A stretch of 5,652 nucleotides of DNA, taken from NCBI GenBank assembly GCA_009704155.1, contig WLES01000067.1:1-5652 (forward strand). The letters run 5' to 3'. Made by a program: the position numbers and the translations under genes. This DNA comes from Actinomycetota bacterium (GTDB taxonomy: Bacteria > Actinomycetota > Actinomycetes > Actinomycetales > Microbacteriaceae). Positions 1-5,367 of this stretch are shown here, one piece after another. Numbering within the stretch: position 1 is the first letter of the stretch; each line of letters starts with the position of its first letter. The notes beneath the pieces were generated by a model that made no database searches, had not been told where the DNA came from, and was given only the letters and a program-made list of their open reading frames with translations.

Positions 1-183
1 CTCATCGCGAGCCTCGGCGTGATGGGTCTCATGGGTGTTCTCATCGTCTTGGCCGTCATCGGAAACATTTCAGCCGGTGCGGCAATCGTCATCTTCCTCG
101 CGGTGCGGATGCTTGGCCAGATGTATTCGGGAATCTCGTCGGGGCTCATGAGGTTCGCGCGGGCACGAATCAATGGCCGCTAA
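1..183 (+). CDS. C-terminal end of a multi-pass membrane protein, possibly an ABC-exporter transmembrane domain (5' partial)
   Basis: The open frame enters from the left edge in frame 1 and ends at TAA 181-183, giving 60 visible residues. Residues 1-20 are a hydrophobic helix. A short NISAG turn follows, then a second hydrophobic stretch (about 25-37) running into an Arg-rich end (RMLGQMYSGISSGLMRFARA then RINGR*). The pattern helix, '(E/N)IsaG', helix, 'R-L/M-x-G-Q/P', '(R)ARA-x-R-I' resembles TM5-TM6 of type IV ABC exporters, where the ATPase domain normally follows about 20-30 residues later. Here the protein stops at that point, so any ATPase would have to be a separate polypeptide or lost. 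It overlaps the glycosyltransferase start by 11 nt, which suggests co-translation and a shared envelope or polysaccharide role. A flippase or other transporter remains possible. Coding status is fairly sure; the family assignment is weak. Confidence 0.6.
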   Translation, partial: LIASLGVMGLMGVLIVLAVIGNISAGAAIVIFLAVRMLGQMYSGISSGLMRFARARINGR

Positions 184-931
184 ACCCCGCCTGACGATCG
201 CCTATTCGGTGCTCGCCGGTGGCGTCGACAACCTATCGTTTCCCGCAGCACGCCCAGACACGGAAATTCTTGTCATCGTGCAGGGAACGGGTGGAGCGGT
301 GGCTCCGCGCGACGACGTTCGTGTCATCCGCCTCGATTCCACCGGAGTCACGAAAAGTCGAAACGAAGCAATACGGCAGGCGGCCGGAGAGGTTCTTCTT
401 TTCGGCGAAGAATCCGTCCAGTGGAAACGCGACGGTCTCGACGAGGTTCTCGCAATCTTCGATGACAATCCACGAATCGCCATTGTTCTCGGGCGGGCGG
501 AGGACGAAACGGGCACGTTGCGCAAGCGTTACCCGAGTTACCGAGAGCCTGCAACGGTGTGGAACTCCGCTCGTGTCGGCACAATCGAACTCGCGGTGAG
601 GCCAGGCGAACTACTCCGCAAGGGGGTGGCGTTCGACGAAAACTTCGGCGCAGGAACCCCCAACTTTCTCGGAGACGAATACATCCTCGTCGCCGACGCC
701 AATCGAGCTGGGCTTCGGTGCGAGTATTTCCCCGTCACGATGTCGATCCACCCACGAGAATCCTCGGGAATCGGATTCGGCACGGTGTGGGACGCTAGAG
801 CGCGCTCGCGCGTTTTCGGCAGAGTCTTCGGCTGGTTCGCGGTCGTCCCCAGACTTCTCCTGTGGGTGCGAAACCCCGTGCGCTTCGGACGGTTCGGATT
901 CGCCTTCGTGTTCGGCTGGTTCCGCGACTAG
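173..931 (+). CDS. Glycosyltransferase family 2-like (GT-A fold) with degenerate DxD motif
   Basis: Predicted to transfer a sugar from a nucleotide-sugar donor in surface polysaccharide or glycoconjugate synthesis; donor and acceptor are unknown. The 252 residues begin with a beta-strand (LTIAYSVL, 7-14) and a second strand (EILVIVQG, 31-38). The GT2-like 'TGVTKSRNEAIRQAAGEVLLF' region spans 57-77. Where the family has a DDD/DxD metal site, this protein has G-E-E-S (78-81). A later block FDENFGAG...GDEYILVADANRAGL (154-178) matches the acceptor/base region, with D168/E169 in the conserved acidic position. It is followed by a His-containing strand (SIHPRESSG). The tail (about 205-252) is rich in Phe, Trp and Arg and probably sits on the membrane. 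The start ATG lies inside the upstream gene (11-nt overlap), with no strong Shine-Dalgarno, so translation is probably coupled. The stop TAG overlaps the stop of the convergent epimerase gene. An inactive or metal-independent enzyme is possible. Confidence 0.72.
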   Translation: MAAKPRLTIAYSVLAGGVDNLSFPAARPDTEILVIVQGTGGAVAPRDDVRVIRLDSTGVTKSRNEAIRQAAGEVLLFGEESVQWKRDGLDEVLAIFDDNPRIAIVLGRAEDETGTLRKRYPSYREPATVWNSARVGTIELAVRPGELLRKGVAFDENFGAGTPNFLGDEYILVADANRAGLRCEYFPVTMSIHPRESSGIGFGTVWDARARSRVFGRVFGWFAVVPRLLLWVRNPVRFGRFGFAFVFGWFRD

Positions 932-934
932 TCG
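925..934. repeat. 10-bp perfect palindrome carrying both convergent stop codons
   Basis: CGACTAGTCG is its own reverse complement. Its central CTAG gives TAG on the plus strand (929-931, glycosyltransferase stop) and TAG on the minus strand (930-928, epimerase stop). Because GAC-TAG reads the same on both strands, both proteins end in Asp. No terminator hairpin is seen around it. Confidence 0.9.
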
Positions 935-1815
935 GTGATCGCCCAGCGCACCGCGTTGGACGCGGTCGGGTGCGTGAAGCGAAACCCGTCGGCAAGCAGA
1001 ACCTCGGGTGTCAGTCGGTGCGACGACAGCAGCAGTTCAAAGCCGGCCTCGCCAAGAATCTTGACGGCGAAGGTTGGAATAACAAAGAGGTGCGGGCGGA
1101 GCAGCGCTGTGGCCAGTGCCCGAGTGATTGTGGTCGCCGTCGCAGGCTTCGGGCCGACCAGGTTGACGGGCCCGCTCACGGTCGAATCAATGAGGTGCAC
1201 GATTGCTCGAACCTCGTCGCGAAGTGAAATCCACGGCCACCACTGACGACCGCTGCCAACCCGCGCGCCGGCACCGAACAGCGTTGCCAGCTTGAGGGGT
1301 GCGAGCGCACCGCCACCGCCCAGCACCAGTCCCGTTCGAAGGTAGACGGTTCGACACGTCGCTTTCGATGCCCACTTCTCCCACGCGACACAGACGTCGG
1401 CGAGGAACCCGTCGCCGCGCTTGGACTTCTCTGTCAGTTCCTCGTCGCCGCGGTGGCCGTAGAACCCAATCGCCGACGCCGACAGGAAAACCTTCGGGGT
1501 GACTTTCGCTGCGTTGATGGCCGTCACAATCGTCGTTGTCGTTGTCCGGCGGGATTCCATGAGGTCGGCCTTGATGGCTTTTGTCCACGGCATGCGCGAA
1601 ATGGATGAACCGGCAAGGTTGATGACGGCGTCTGCACCGGACACAACGGCAGGGTCCAGCTCGCCCGAAGCGGGGTTCCACATCACCTCGTCGGTGGCGG
1701 TTGGCTCACGGCGAACGAGCGTTGTGACGCGCCAGCCGTCGCGCCGAAGAGTCTTGACGAGGGCCGCGCCGATGAACCCGGACGCCCCCGCAACTACTGC
1801 GTGACGAGAAACCAT
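928..1815 (-). CDS. TIGR01777-family SDR epimerase (NAD(P)-dependent, with DUF1731 C-terminal domain)
   Basis: A 295-residue extended short-chain dehydrogenase/reductase of the YfcH/SDR39U1 type; the physiological substrate of this family is not established. The Rossmann nucleotide-binding motif GASGFIG is at residues 10-16. Basic residues after the second strand (VRR, 34-36) suggest NADP(H). NLAG is at 66-69 and the family signature SASAIGFYG at 112-120. RTGLVLGGGGAL (160-171), GSGRQWWPWIS (187-197) and GPVNLVGP (215-222) also match. The C-terminal segment RPHLFVIPTFAVKILGE...LTPEVLLADGFRF (240-280) is the DUF1731-like tail. The YxxxK lysine of classical SDRs is absent (YGHRG), as is usual in this family. 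ATG at 1815 is chosen because a strong Shine-Dalgarno lies just before it and the Rossmann strand begins at once; the frame is open further upstream, but that part is not SDR-like. It is the last gene of the minus-strand operon, 28 bp after DUF4395. Confidence 0.92.
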   Translation of the reverse strand: MVSRHAVVAGASGFIGAALVKTLRRDGWRVTTLVRREPTATDEVMWNPASGELDPAVVSGADAVINLAGSSISRMPWTKAIKADLMESRRTTTTTIVTAINAAKVTPKVFLSASAIGFYGHRGDEELTEKSKRGDGFLADVCVAWEKWASKATCRTVYLRTGLVLGGGGALAPLKLATLFGAGARVGSGRQWWPWISLRDEVRAIVHLIDSTVSGPVNLVGPKPATATTITRALATALLRPHLFVIPTFAVKILGEAGFELLLSSHRLTPEVLLADGFRFTHPTASNAVRWAITD

Positions 1816-1819
1816 GCGC

Positions 1820-1825
1820 ACCTCC
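1820..1825 (-). promoter_or_regulatory. Shine-Dalgarno site fixing the epimerase start
   Basis: Read on the minus strand the sequence is GGAGGT, then GCGC, then ATG at 1815. This close match to the anti-Shine-Dalgarno complement at short spacing decides for ATG 1815. The in-frame GTG at 1821-1819 lies within the site itself, and the long open frame reaching 2163 runs through the DUF4395 gene in another frame. Confidence 0.75.
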
Positions 1826-1843
1826 GTTGTGGTGGTTCGAAGT

Positions 1844-2365
1844 CTAGATGCTGTGTTCGTCGCCGATGCGAATCGTTCGCGGTGTTCCCGGCTTCTCAAG
1901 CCCGAACGTGATTCCGCGGCGTGCGAAGAGCAGGTAGATCTCGCAACCGAGGCAGTACCCGAACGCGGCATTGAGGAAGGCCGCGACAAAAGCTGCCGCT
2001 GCAGCAACGGGGAGCGCGACGGTGACGCCGGCGATGTAGAGGAGCACGCCGGTGATGGTGACGACAAATCCAACACCCTGGGAGAAGGTTGGCCCTGCTG
2101 GCGATTCGAGGTACTCGGGGGCCTTGAGCTGCGGGCGAATGAACTTCGCGAAGAACAGTCCATAGGGGTGGTTGGTTACGCCGCCGAGTACGCCCCACAG
2201 GAACATCGCCGAAATGACAACGATGAGGACGTAACCGGGTGCCTCCATGTTGACCGGCTGTGACGCAAGACCAATCGTCAGCCAGACTCCAACGAGAAGT
2301 GCGACGGCGGTGATGGATGCGCCGAAGCGCGGTCCGCGGGGGTCAATACCTTTAGGTGTGCTCAT
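1844..2365 (-). CDS. DUF4395 family integral membrane protein with CxxC
   Basis: A 173-residue membrane protein matching the DUF4395 pattern; its function is not established. Predicted helices lie at about 17-35, 44-63, 96-116 and 119-147. The family-like cytoplasmic loop (NHPYG, RPQLKAPEYLESPAGPTFSQGVGF) spans 65-100. Near the end of the last helix is GYCLGCEIYLL with Cys138 and Cys141. R10 and R13 at the N-terminus, K74/R77/K81 in the middle loop and R149-R150 after the last helix all point to N- and C-termini in the cytoplasm, which puts the cysteine pair near the cytoplasmic face. The start ATG overlaps the stop of the thioredoxin-like gene (ATGA) and has a Shine-Dalgarno GAGGAG 8 nt upstream, so the two are translationally coupled. 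A thiol-redox or sulfur-related role together with the thioredoxin is inference. Confidence 0.88.
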   Translation of the reverse strand: MSTPKGIDPRGPRFGASITAVALLVGVWLTIGLASQPVNMEAPGYVLIVVISAMFLWGVLGGVTNHPYGLFFAKFIRPQLKAPEYLESPAGPTFSQGVGFVVTITGVLLYIAGVTVALPVAAAAAFVAAFLNAAFGYCLGCEIYLLFARRGITFGLEKPGTPRTIRIGDEHSI

Positions 2366-2781
2366 ATTGTGATCTCCTCGTATGTTGTTGACGGTCGTCC
2401 GTCGATGGCGTTGACAAAAACTTCGGCTGCCGCGACACCCGTGATGCGAGCAGTGATCTCACCGGCCGGCGAAACGACAAGGGTCGTCGGTGTAGAGCGA
2501 ATCCCGAGCGAGTTCGCAAGGTCGAGGTGCTCAACCGCGTCGATCGCGCGGAACTCAACGTCGCTGCGGAAGTTAGCAATCTTCTCAAGCCTCGGCTTGA
2601 GCTGTGCACACGGCGAGCAAAACTCGGTCGTGAACTGCAACAGAACGGTTTTGCCAGGGGTGCGGTAATCCTCAGAAATCGTGTGACCAGAAACCTTGAC
2701 CACTCGTCCCTGGCCGCGTTTCCAAATAAAACCAGCAATCGTCGCAACGGCGACGAGCGCAGTCACGATAGCAAGTTCCAT
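2362..2781 (-). CDS. Membrane-anchored thioredoxin-like protein (CSPC active site)
   Basis: A 139-residue thiol-disulfide oxidoreductase. Residues 2-20 form one hydrophobic helix (ELAIVTALVAVATIAGFIW), followed at once by basic residues K21 R22 ... R26. By the positive-inside rule this puts the C-terminal domain in the cytoplasm. The thioredoxin fold follows: strand VLLQFTTEFCSPC (46-58) with active site C55-S-P-C58, then helix QLKPRLEKIA, strand VEFRAIDAVEHLDLANSLGI (75-94), the STPTTLV loop with cis-proline P98, and GVAAAEVFVNAI at the end. CSPC differs from the CGPC of housekeeping thioredoxin, so reactivity may differ. It is first in the three-gene operon and divergent from thyX. No good Shine-Dalgarno precedes the ATG; a TANNNT hexamer sits 6 nt upstream, so the mRNA may be leaderless. 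A small anchored TlpA-like protein is the alternative, but those usually face outward. Confidence 0.88.
   Translation of the reverse strand: MELAIVTALVAVATIAGFIWKRGQGRVVKVSGHTISEDYRTPGKTVLLQFTTEFCSPCAQLKPRLEKIANFRSDVEFRAIDAVEHLDLANSLGIRSTPTTLVVSPAGEITARITGVAAAEVFVNAIDGRPSTTYEEITI
2374..2379 (-). promoter_or_regulatory. Shine-Dalgarno site of the DUF4395 gene
   Basis: On the minus strand GAGGAG lies 8 nt before ATG 2365, inside the last codons of the thioredoxin-like gene. With the ATGA stop/start overlap it supports coupled translation of the two genes and this start choice. Confidence 0.65.
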
Positions 2782-2787
2782 TCTTCA

Positions 2788-2793
2788 ACGGTA
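2788..2793 (-). promoter_or_regulatory. Candidate -10 element for the thioredoxin operon (leaderless)
   Basis: On the minus strand TACCGT fits the actinobacterial TANNNT -10 consensus and is followed by TGAAGA and then ATG at 2781. The spacing puts the transcription start on or next to the A of the start codon. No clear -35 box was found 16-19 bp upstream. This is inferred from spacing only. Confidence 0.4.
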
Positions 2794-2848
2794 AGCGCCC
2801 GACCGCGTGTTCGCTCGTTCGTTTCACTCTGTTACAACCGCTTCTCGG

Positions 2849-2854
2849 TAGGCT
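2849..2854 (+). promoter_or_regulatory. Candidate -10 element for thyX (leaderless)
   Basis: TAGGCT fits TANNNT and lies 7 nt before ATG 2862, where a start site would be expected. The bases between (GGTGCGC) contain no Shine-Dalgarno. A GTTACA at 2831-2836 resembles a -35 box but is only 12 bp away, too close for a standard promoter. Together with the divergent trx signal, both promoters would fit within the 80-bp gap 2782-2861. Confidence 0.4.
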
Positions 2855-2861
2855 GGTGCGC

Positions 2862-3581
2862 ATGAGTGAAATCGAGTTCCGCAGTGACGTCACCGTCGAA
2901 CTGGTGCGTTCAGCGGCCAGCGACAAGGACGTCTTGTACGCTGCGCGAGTCTCCACTCAGGGTGAGCAATCCCTTGCCGGCGCCGAGGTTGAAGCTGGCG
3001 AGCGCGACCGCGGGCTCATCAACTATTTGATGCGTGACCGCCACGGTTCGCCCTTCGAACACAACTCGATGACCTTCTACATTCAGGCACCGATCTTCGT
3101 CTTCCGCGAGTTCATGCGTCACCGCATGGCCTCCTACAACGAGGAATCCGGTCGTTACCGCGAACCTCGCCCCGTTTTTTACGTCCCCAACACCGACCGC
3201 AACCTTGTGCAGATCGGAAAGACCGGACACTACGAGTTCATCCCCGGCTCGCCTGAGCAGTACGAACTCGTCGATCGCGAAGTTCGCCAATCGTGTGAGA
3301 ACGCCTACGAGTCGTACCAGCGCATGCTCGAAGCGGGTGTTGCCCGCGAAGTCGCCCGAGTCGTGCTTCCCGTCACGATCTATTCGTCGATGTACGTCAC
3401 AATGAACGCCCGTGCGCTCATGAACTTCCTCAGCCTCCGCACCATGCGCGAAGGCACCCACTTCCCGTCTTTCCCTCAACGCGAAATCGAAATGGTCGCC
3501 GAGAAAATGGAAAAGTTCTGGGAAGACCTCATGCCGATGACGGCAGAAACATTCAACGCAAACGGCCGCGTAGCGCCGTAA
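2862..3581 (+). CDS. thyX: Flavin-dependent thymidylate synthase ThyX
   Basis: ThyX makes dTMP from dUMP using methylenetetrahydrofolate, FAD and NADPH, and acts as a cytoplasmic tetramer. The defining ThyX motif RHRxxSxNExSxRY is intact as RHRMASYNEESGRY at residues 86-99. ARVST (28-32), RHGSPFEHNSMTFYI (60-74) and the substrate-binding NFLSLR (188-193) also match. The length of 239 residues is typical for actinobacterial ThyX. Start choice: ATG 2862 (MSEIEFRSD) sits 7 nt after a TANNNT hexamer. An in-frame GTG at 2856 would add only two residues and is less likely. No thyA is visible, and none can be excluded outside the window. rnj follows after 33 nt and is probably co-transcribed. The gene diverges from the thioredoxin operon. 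Confidence 0.98.
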   Translation: MSEIEFRSDVTVELVRSAASDKDVLYAARVSTQGEQSLAGAEVEAGERDRGLINYLMRDRHGSPFEHNSMTFYIQAPIFVFREFMRHRMASYNEESGRYREPRPVFYVPNTDRNLVQIGKTGHYEFIPGSPEQYELVDREVRQSCENAYESYQRMLEAGVAREVARVVLPVTIYSSMYVTMNARALMNFLSLRTMREGTHFPSFPQREIEMVAEKMEKFWEDLMPMTAETFNANGRVAP

Positions 3582-3603
3582 GACCGTGGGGTAACACTCA
3601 CAA

Positions 3604-3611
3604 GAAGGGGG
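3604..3611 (+). promoter_or_regulatory. Shine-Dalgarno site of rnj
   Basis: GAAGGGGG ends 3 nt before ATG 3615 and is close to the AAGGAGG consensus. It supports the start at 3615 and conventional, leadered translation from the thyX-rnj transcript. Confidence 0.7.
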
Positions 3612-3614
3612 CAC

Positions 3615-5291
3615 ATGCCTCGATTAATCAGTGAACCGCGCCCGCTCGATGCGGGAACTCTCAGAATCATCCCGCTCGGCGGACTCGGCGAAATCGGCCG
3701 CAACATGACCGTGTTCGAATTCGACGGTCGTCTGCTCATCGTCGACTGCGGTGTTCTGTTCCCTGAGGAAACCCAGCCCGGCGTCGACCTCATCCTTCCC
3801 GACTTCACACCCATCCGCGATCGCCTCGACGACATCGTCGGCATCGTTCTCACGCACGGGCACGAAGACCACATCGGTGCTGTTCCCTATCTCCTCAAAC
3901 TCCGAAGCGACATCACCCTCTACGGTTCGACGCTGACACTCGCGCTCATTGAAGCGAAACTTCACGAGCACAAGATTCGTCCAGAGGTGAAGCGCGTCGA
4001 CAGTGGTCAGCGCCTCAACGTTGGGCCGTTCGACCTCGAGTTCGTCGCAGTCAACCACTCGATTCCCGATGCGCTCGCCGTCGCGATTCGCACGCCGGCC
4101 GGAATGGTCCTTGGCACCGGCGACTTCAAGATGGACCAGCTGCCGCTCGACGGCCGTCTCACCGACCTCCGCGCCTTCGCTCGCCTCGGTGAAGAGGGCG
4201 TCGACGTGTTCATGACGGATTCGACGAACTCCGACGTCCCAGGCTTCACTCCGCTCGAAAAAGACATCGGCCCTGTCATAGAACAGGTCATGCACCGCAC
4301 GCGCGGCAAAGTCGTCGTCGCAAGCTTCGCGAGTCACGTCCACCGCGTCCAGCAGGTCATCGACGCAGCAGTGTCGAACGGCCGAAGCATCGCCTTTGTC
4401 GGACGAAGCATGGTTCGCAACATGGGAATCGCAAAAGACCTCGGTTACCTCACCATTCCGGACGGCGCGATCGTCGACCTCAAAGACGCCATGCAAATGC
4501 CTGACGACCGAATCGTCTTCATGTCGACCGGGTCGCAGGGTGAGCCAATGGCCGTCCTCTCGAGAATCGCCAACAAGGAACACCAGATCGAGATCGGCGA
4601 AGGCGACACGGTCATCCTTGCGTCGTCGCTCATTCCTGGCAACGAGAACGCCGTGTACCGAGTCATCAACGGGCTCATCGCGATCGGTGCGCACGTCGTT
4701 CACAAGGGCAACGCCAAAGTTCACGTCTCCGGGCACGCCGCCGCGGGGGAGTTGCTGTACTGCTACAACATCGTCAAACCGCGAAACGTGTTCCCCATCC
4801 ACGGTGAAACGCGCCACCTCCACGCCAACGCGGCCCTCGCCGTCGAGACCGGTGTCCCCAAGCAGAACACGATCATCGCCGAGAACGGAACGGTGGTTGA
4901 CCTCAAAGACGGTGTCATGAACGTCGCGGGGCAGCTCGACCTCGGATTCGTCTACGTTGACGGCTCCAGCGTTGGTGAAATCACCGACGCCGACCTCAAA
5001 GATCGCCGAATCCTCGCGGAAGAGGGCTTTATCTCCATCTTTGTTGCCGTTGACATGAACACGGGGGCAGTCCTCGTCGGTCCAGAGGTTCACGCCCGCG
5101 GGTTCGCCGAAGACGAATCAGTGTTCGACGATGTCAAGCCGCAGATCATTGCCGCCATCGCGGAAGCATCACAATCGGGCATTCGCGACACTCACCAGTT
5201 CCAGCAAGCGGTTCGACGAGTTGTCGGGCGCTGGGTGAACACGCAACACCGCCGTCGACCGATGATCGTCCCCGTCGTTATCGAAGCGTAA
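3615..5291 (+). CDS. rnj: Ribonuclease J (metallo-beta-lactamase / beta-CASP RNase)
   Basis: RNase J is a cytoplasmic, zinc-dependent enzyme with endonuclease and 5'-to-3' exonuclease activity, used in rRNA maturation and mRNA turnover. The 558 residues match the usual actinobacterial length. The N-terminal domain opens with IIPLGGLGEIGRNM (18-31) and carries the metal site THGHEDHIG (H81, H83, D85, H86), H148 (NHSIPDA) and D170 (GTGDFKMD). The beta-CASP insert includes DSTNSD (202-207), SHVHR (240-244) and STGSQGEP (304-311). The returning lactamase part has HVSGHA (370-375) and IHGE (395-398, with H396 as the last metal ligand). About 450-558 is the small C-terminal domain involved in multimerisation in the family. 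All catalytic residues are present. It lies 33 nt after thyX with its own Shine-Dalgarno, so it is probably in one operon with it. ftsK follows after 76 nt. Confidence 0.98.
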   Translation: MPRLISEPRPLDAGTLRIIPLGGLGEIGRNMTVFEFDGRLLIVDCGVLFPEETQPGVDLILPDFTPIRDRLDDIVGIVLTHGHEDHIGAVPYLLKLRSDITLYGSTLTLALIEAKLHEHKIRPEVKRVDSGQRLNVGPFDLEFVAVNHSIPDALAVAIRTPAGMVLGTGDFKMDQLPLDGRLTDLRAFARLGEEGVDVFMTDSTNSDVPGFTPLEKDIGPVIEQVMHRTRGKVVVASFASHVHRVQQVIDAAVSNGRSIAFVGRSMVRNMGIAKDLGYLTIPDGAIVDLKDAMQMPDDRIVFMSTGSQGEPMAVLSRIANKEHQIEIGEGDTVILASSLIPGNENAVYRVINGLIAIGAHVVHKGNAKVHVSGHAAAGELLYCYNIVKPRNVFPIHGETRHLHANAALAVETGVPKQNTIIAENGTVVDLKDGVMNVAGQLDLGFVYVDGSSVGEITDADLKDRRILAEEGFISIFVAVDMNTGAVLVGPEVHARGFAEDESVFDDVKPQIIAAIAEASQSGIRDTHQFQQAVRRVVGRWVNTQHRRRPMIVPVVIEA

Positions 5292-5298
5292 AGGCGAC

Positions 5299-5315
5299 GC
5301 GGGCAAATAGCCCGT
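5299..5315 (+). terminator. Weak hairpin after rnj (possible attenuator or terminator remnant)
   Basis: CGGGC (5300-5304) pairs with GCCCG (5310-5314) around the loop AAATA, and one G-U pair can extend it. It lies 8 nt after the rnj stop. There is no T-tract downstream, so it is not a convincing intrinsic terminator; it could protect the 3' end or only slow polymerase. Confidence 0.3.
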
Positions 5316-5354
5316 AGCCCTGTGTCGTGCCTGATTTACAGGGGTCGGCGCAGG

Positions 5355-5360
5355 TATCGT
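5355..5360 (+). promoter_or_regulatory. Candidate -10 element for ftsK (leaderless)
   Basis: TATCGT fits TANNNT and lies exactly 7 nt before ATG 5368. The sequence between, TACCGAC, has no Shine-Dalgarno. TTTACA at 5335-5340 resembles a -35 box but at 14-bp spacing; the hexamer at 17 bp is a poor match. This is the best -10 match of the three candidates in the window. Confidence 0.45.
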
Positions 5361-5367
5361 TACCGAC

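Noticed and set aside
1816..2163. N-terminal extension of the epimerase frame to 2163
   Set aside because: The extra 116 residues are low-complexity Ser/Arg-rich sequence overlapping the DUF4395 gene in another frame. A strong Shine-Dalgarno and the Rossmann start place the real start at 1815.
1814..2263. Plus-strand open frame of 149 codons opposite DUF4395
   Set aside because: The product has no hydrophobic or domain pattern, whereas the minus strand gives a coherent four-helix DUF4395 protein with a coupled start.
2856..2861. GTG 2856 as the thyX start
   Set aside because: It adds only Met-Arg before an ATG that sits at the right distance from a -10-like hexamer. It is not excluded, but less likely.
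2910..3614. A 234-codon minus-strand frame opposite thyX
   Set aside because: It shows the same codon-register shadow effect, while the thyX motif on the plus strand is unmistakable.
3624..5093. A 489-codon open frame on the minus strand opposite rnj
   Set aside because: It is in exact codon register with rnj and exists because rnj almost never uses TTA, CTA or TCA codons. The product is rich in Asp, Val and Glu, has no recognisable domain, and rnj has all its catalytic residues.
5330..5342. CCTG-ATTTA-CAGG as a terminator stem before ftsK
   Set aside because: The stem is only 4 bp, there is no T-tract, and it overlaps the likely promoter region.
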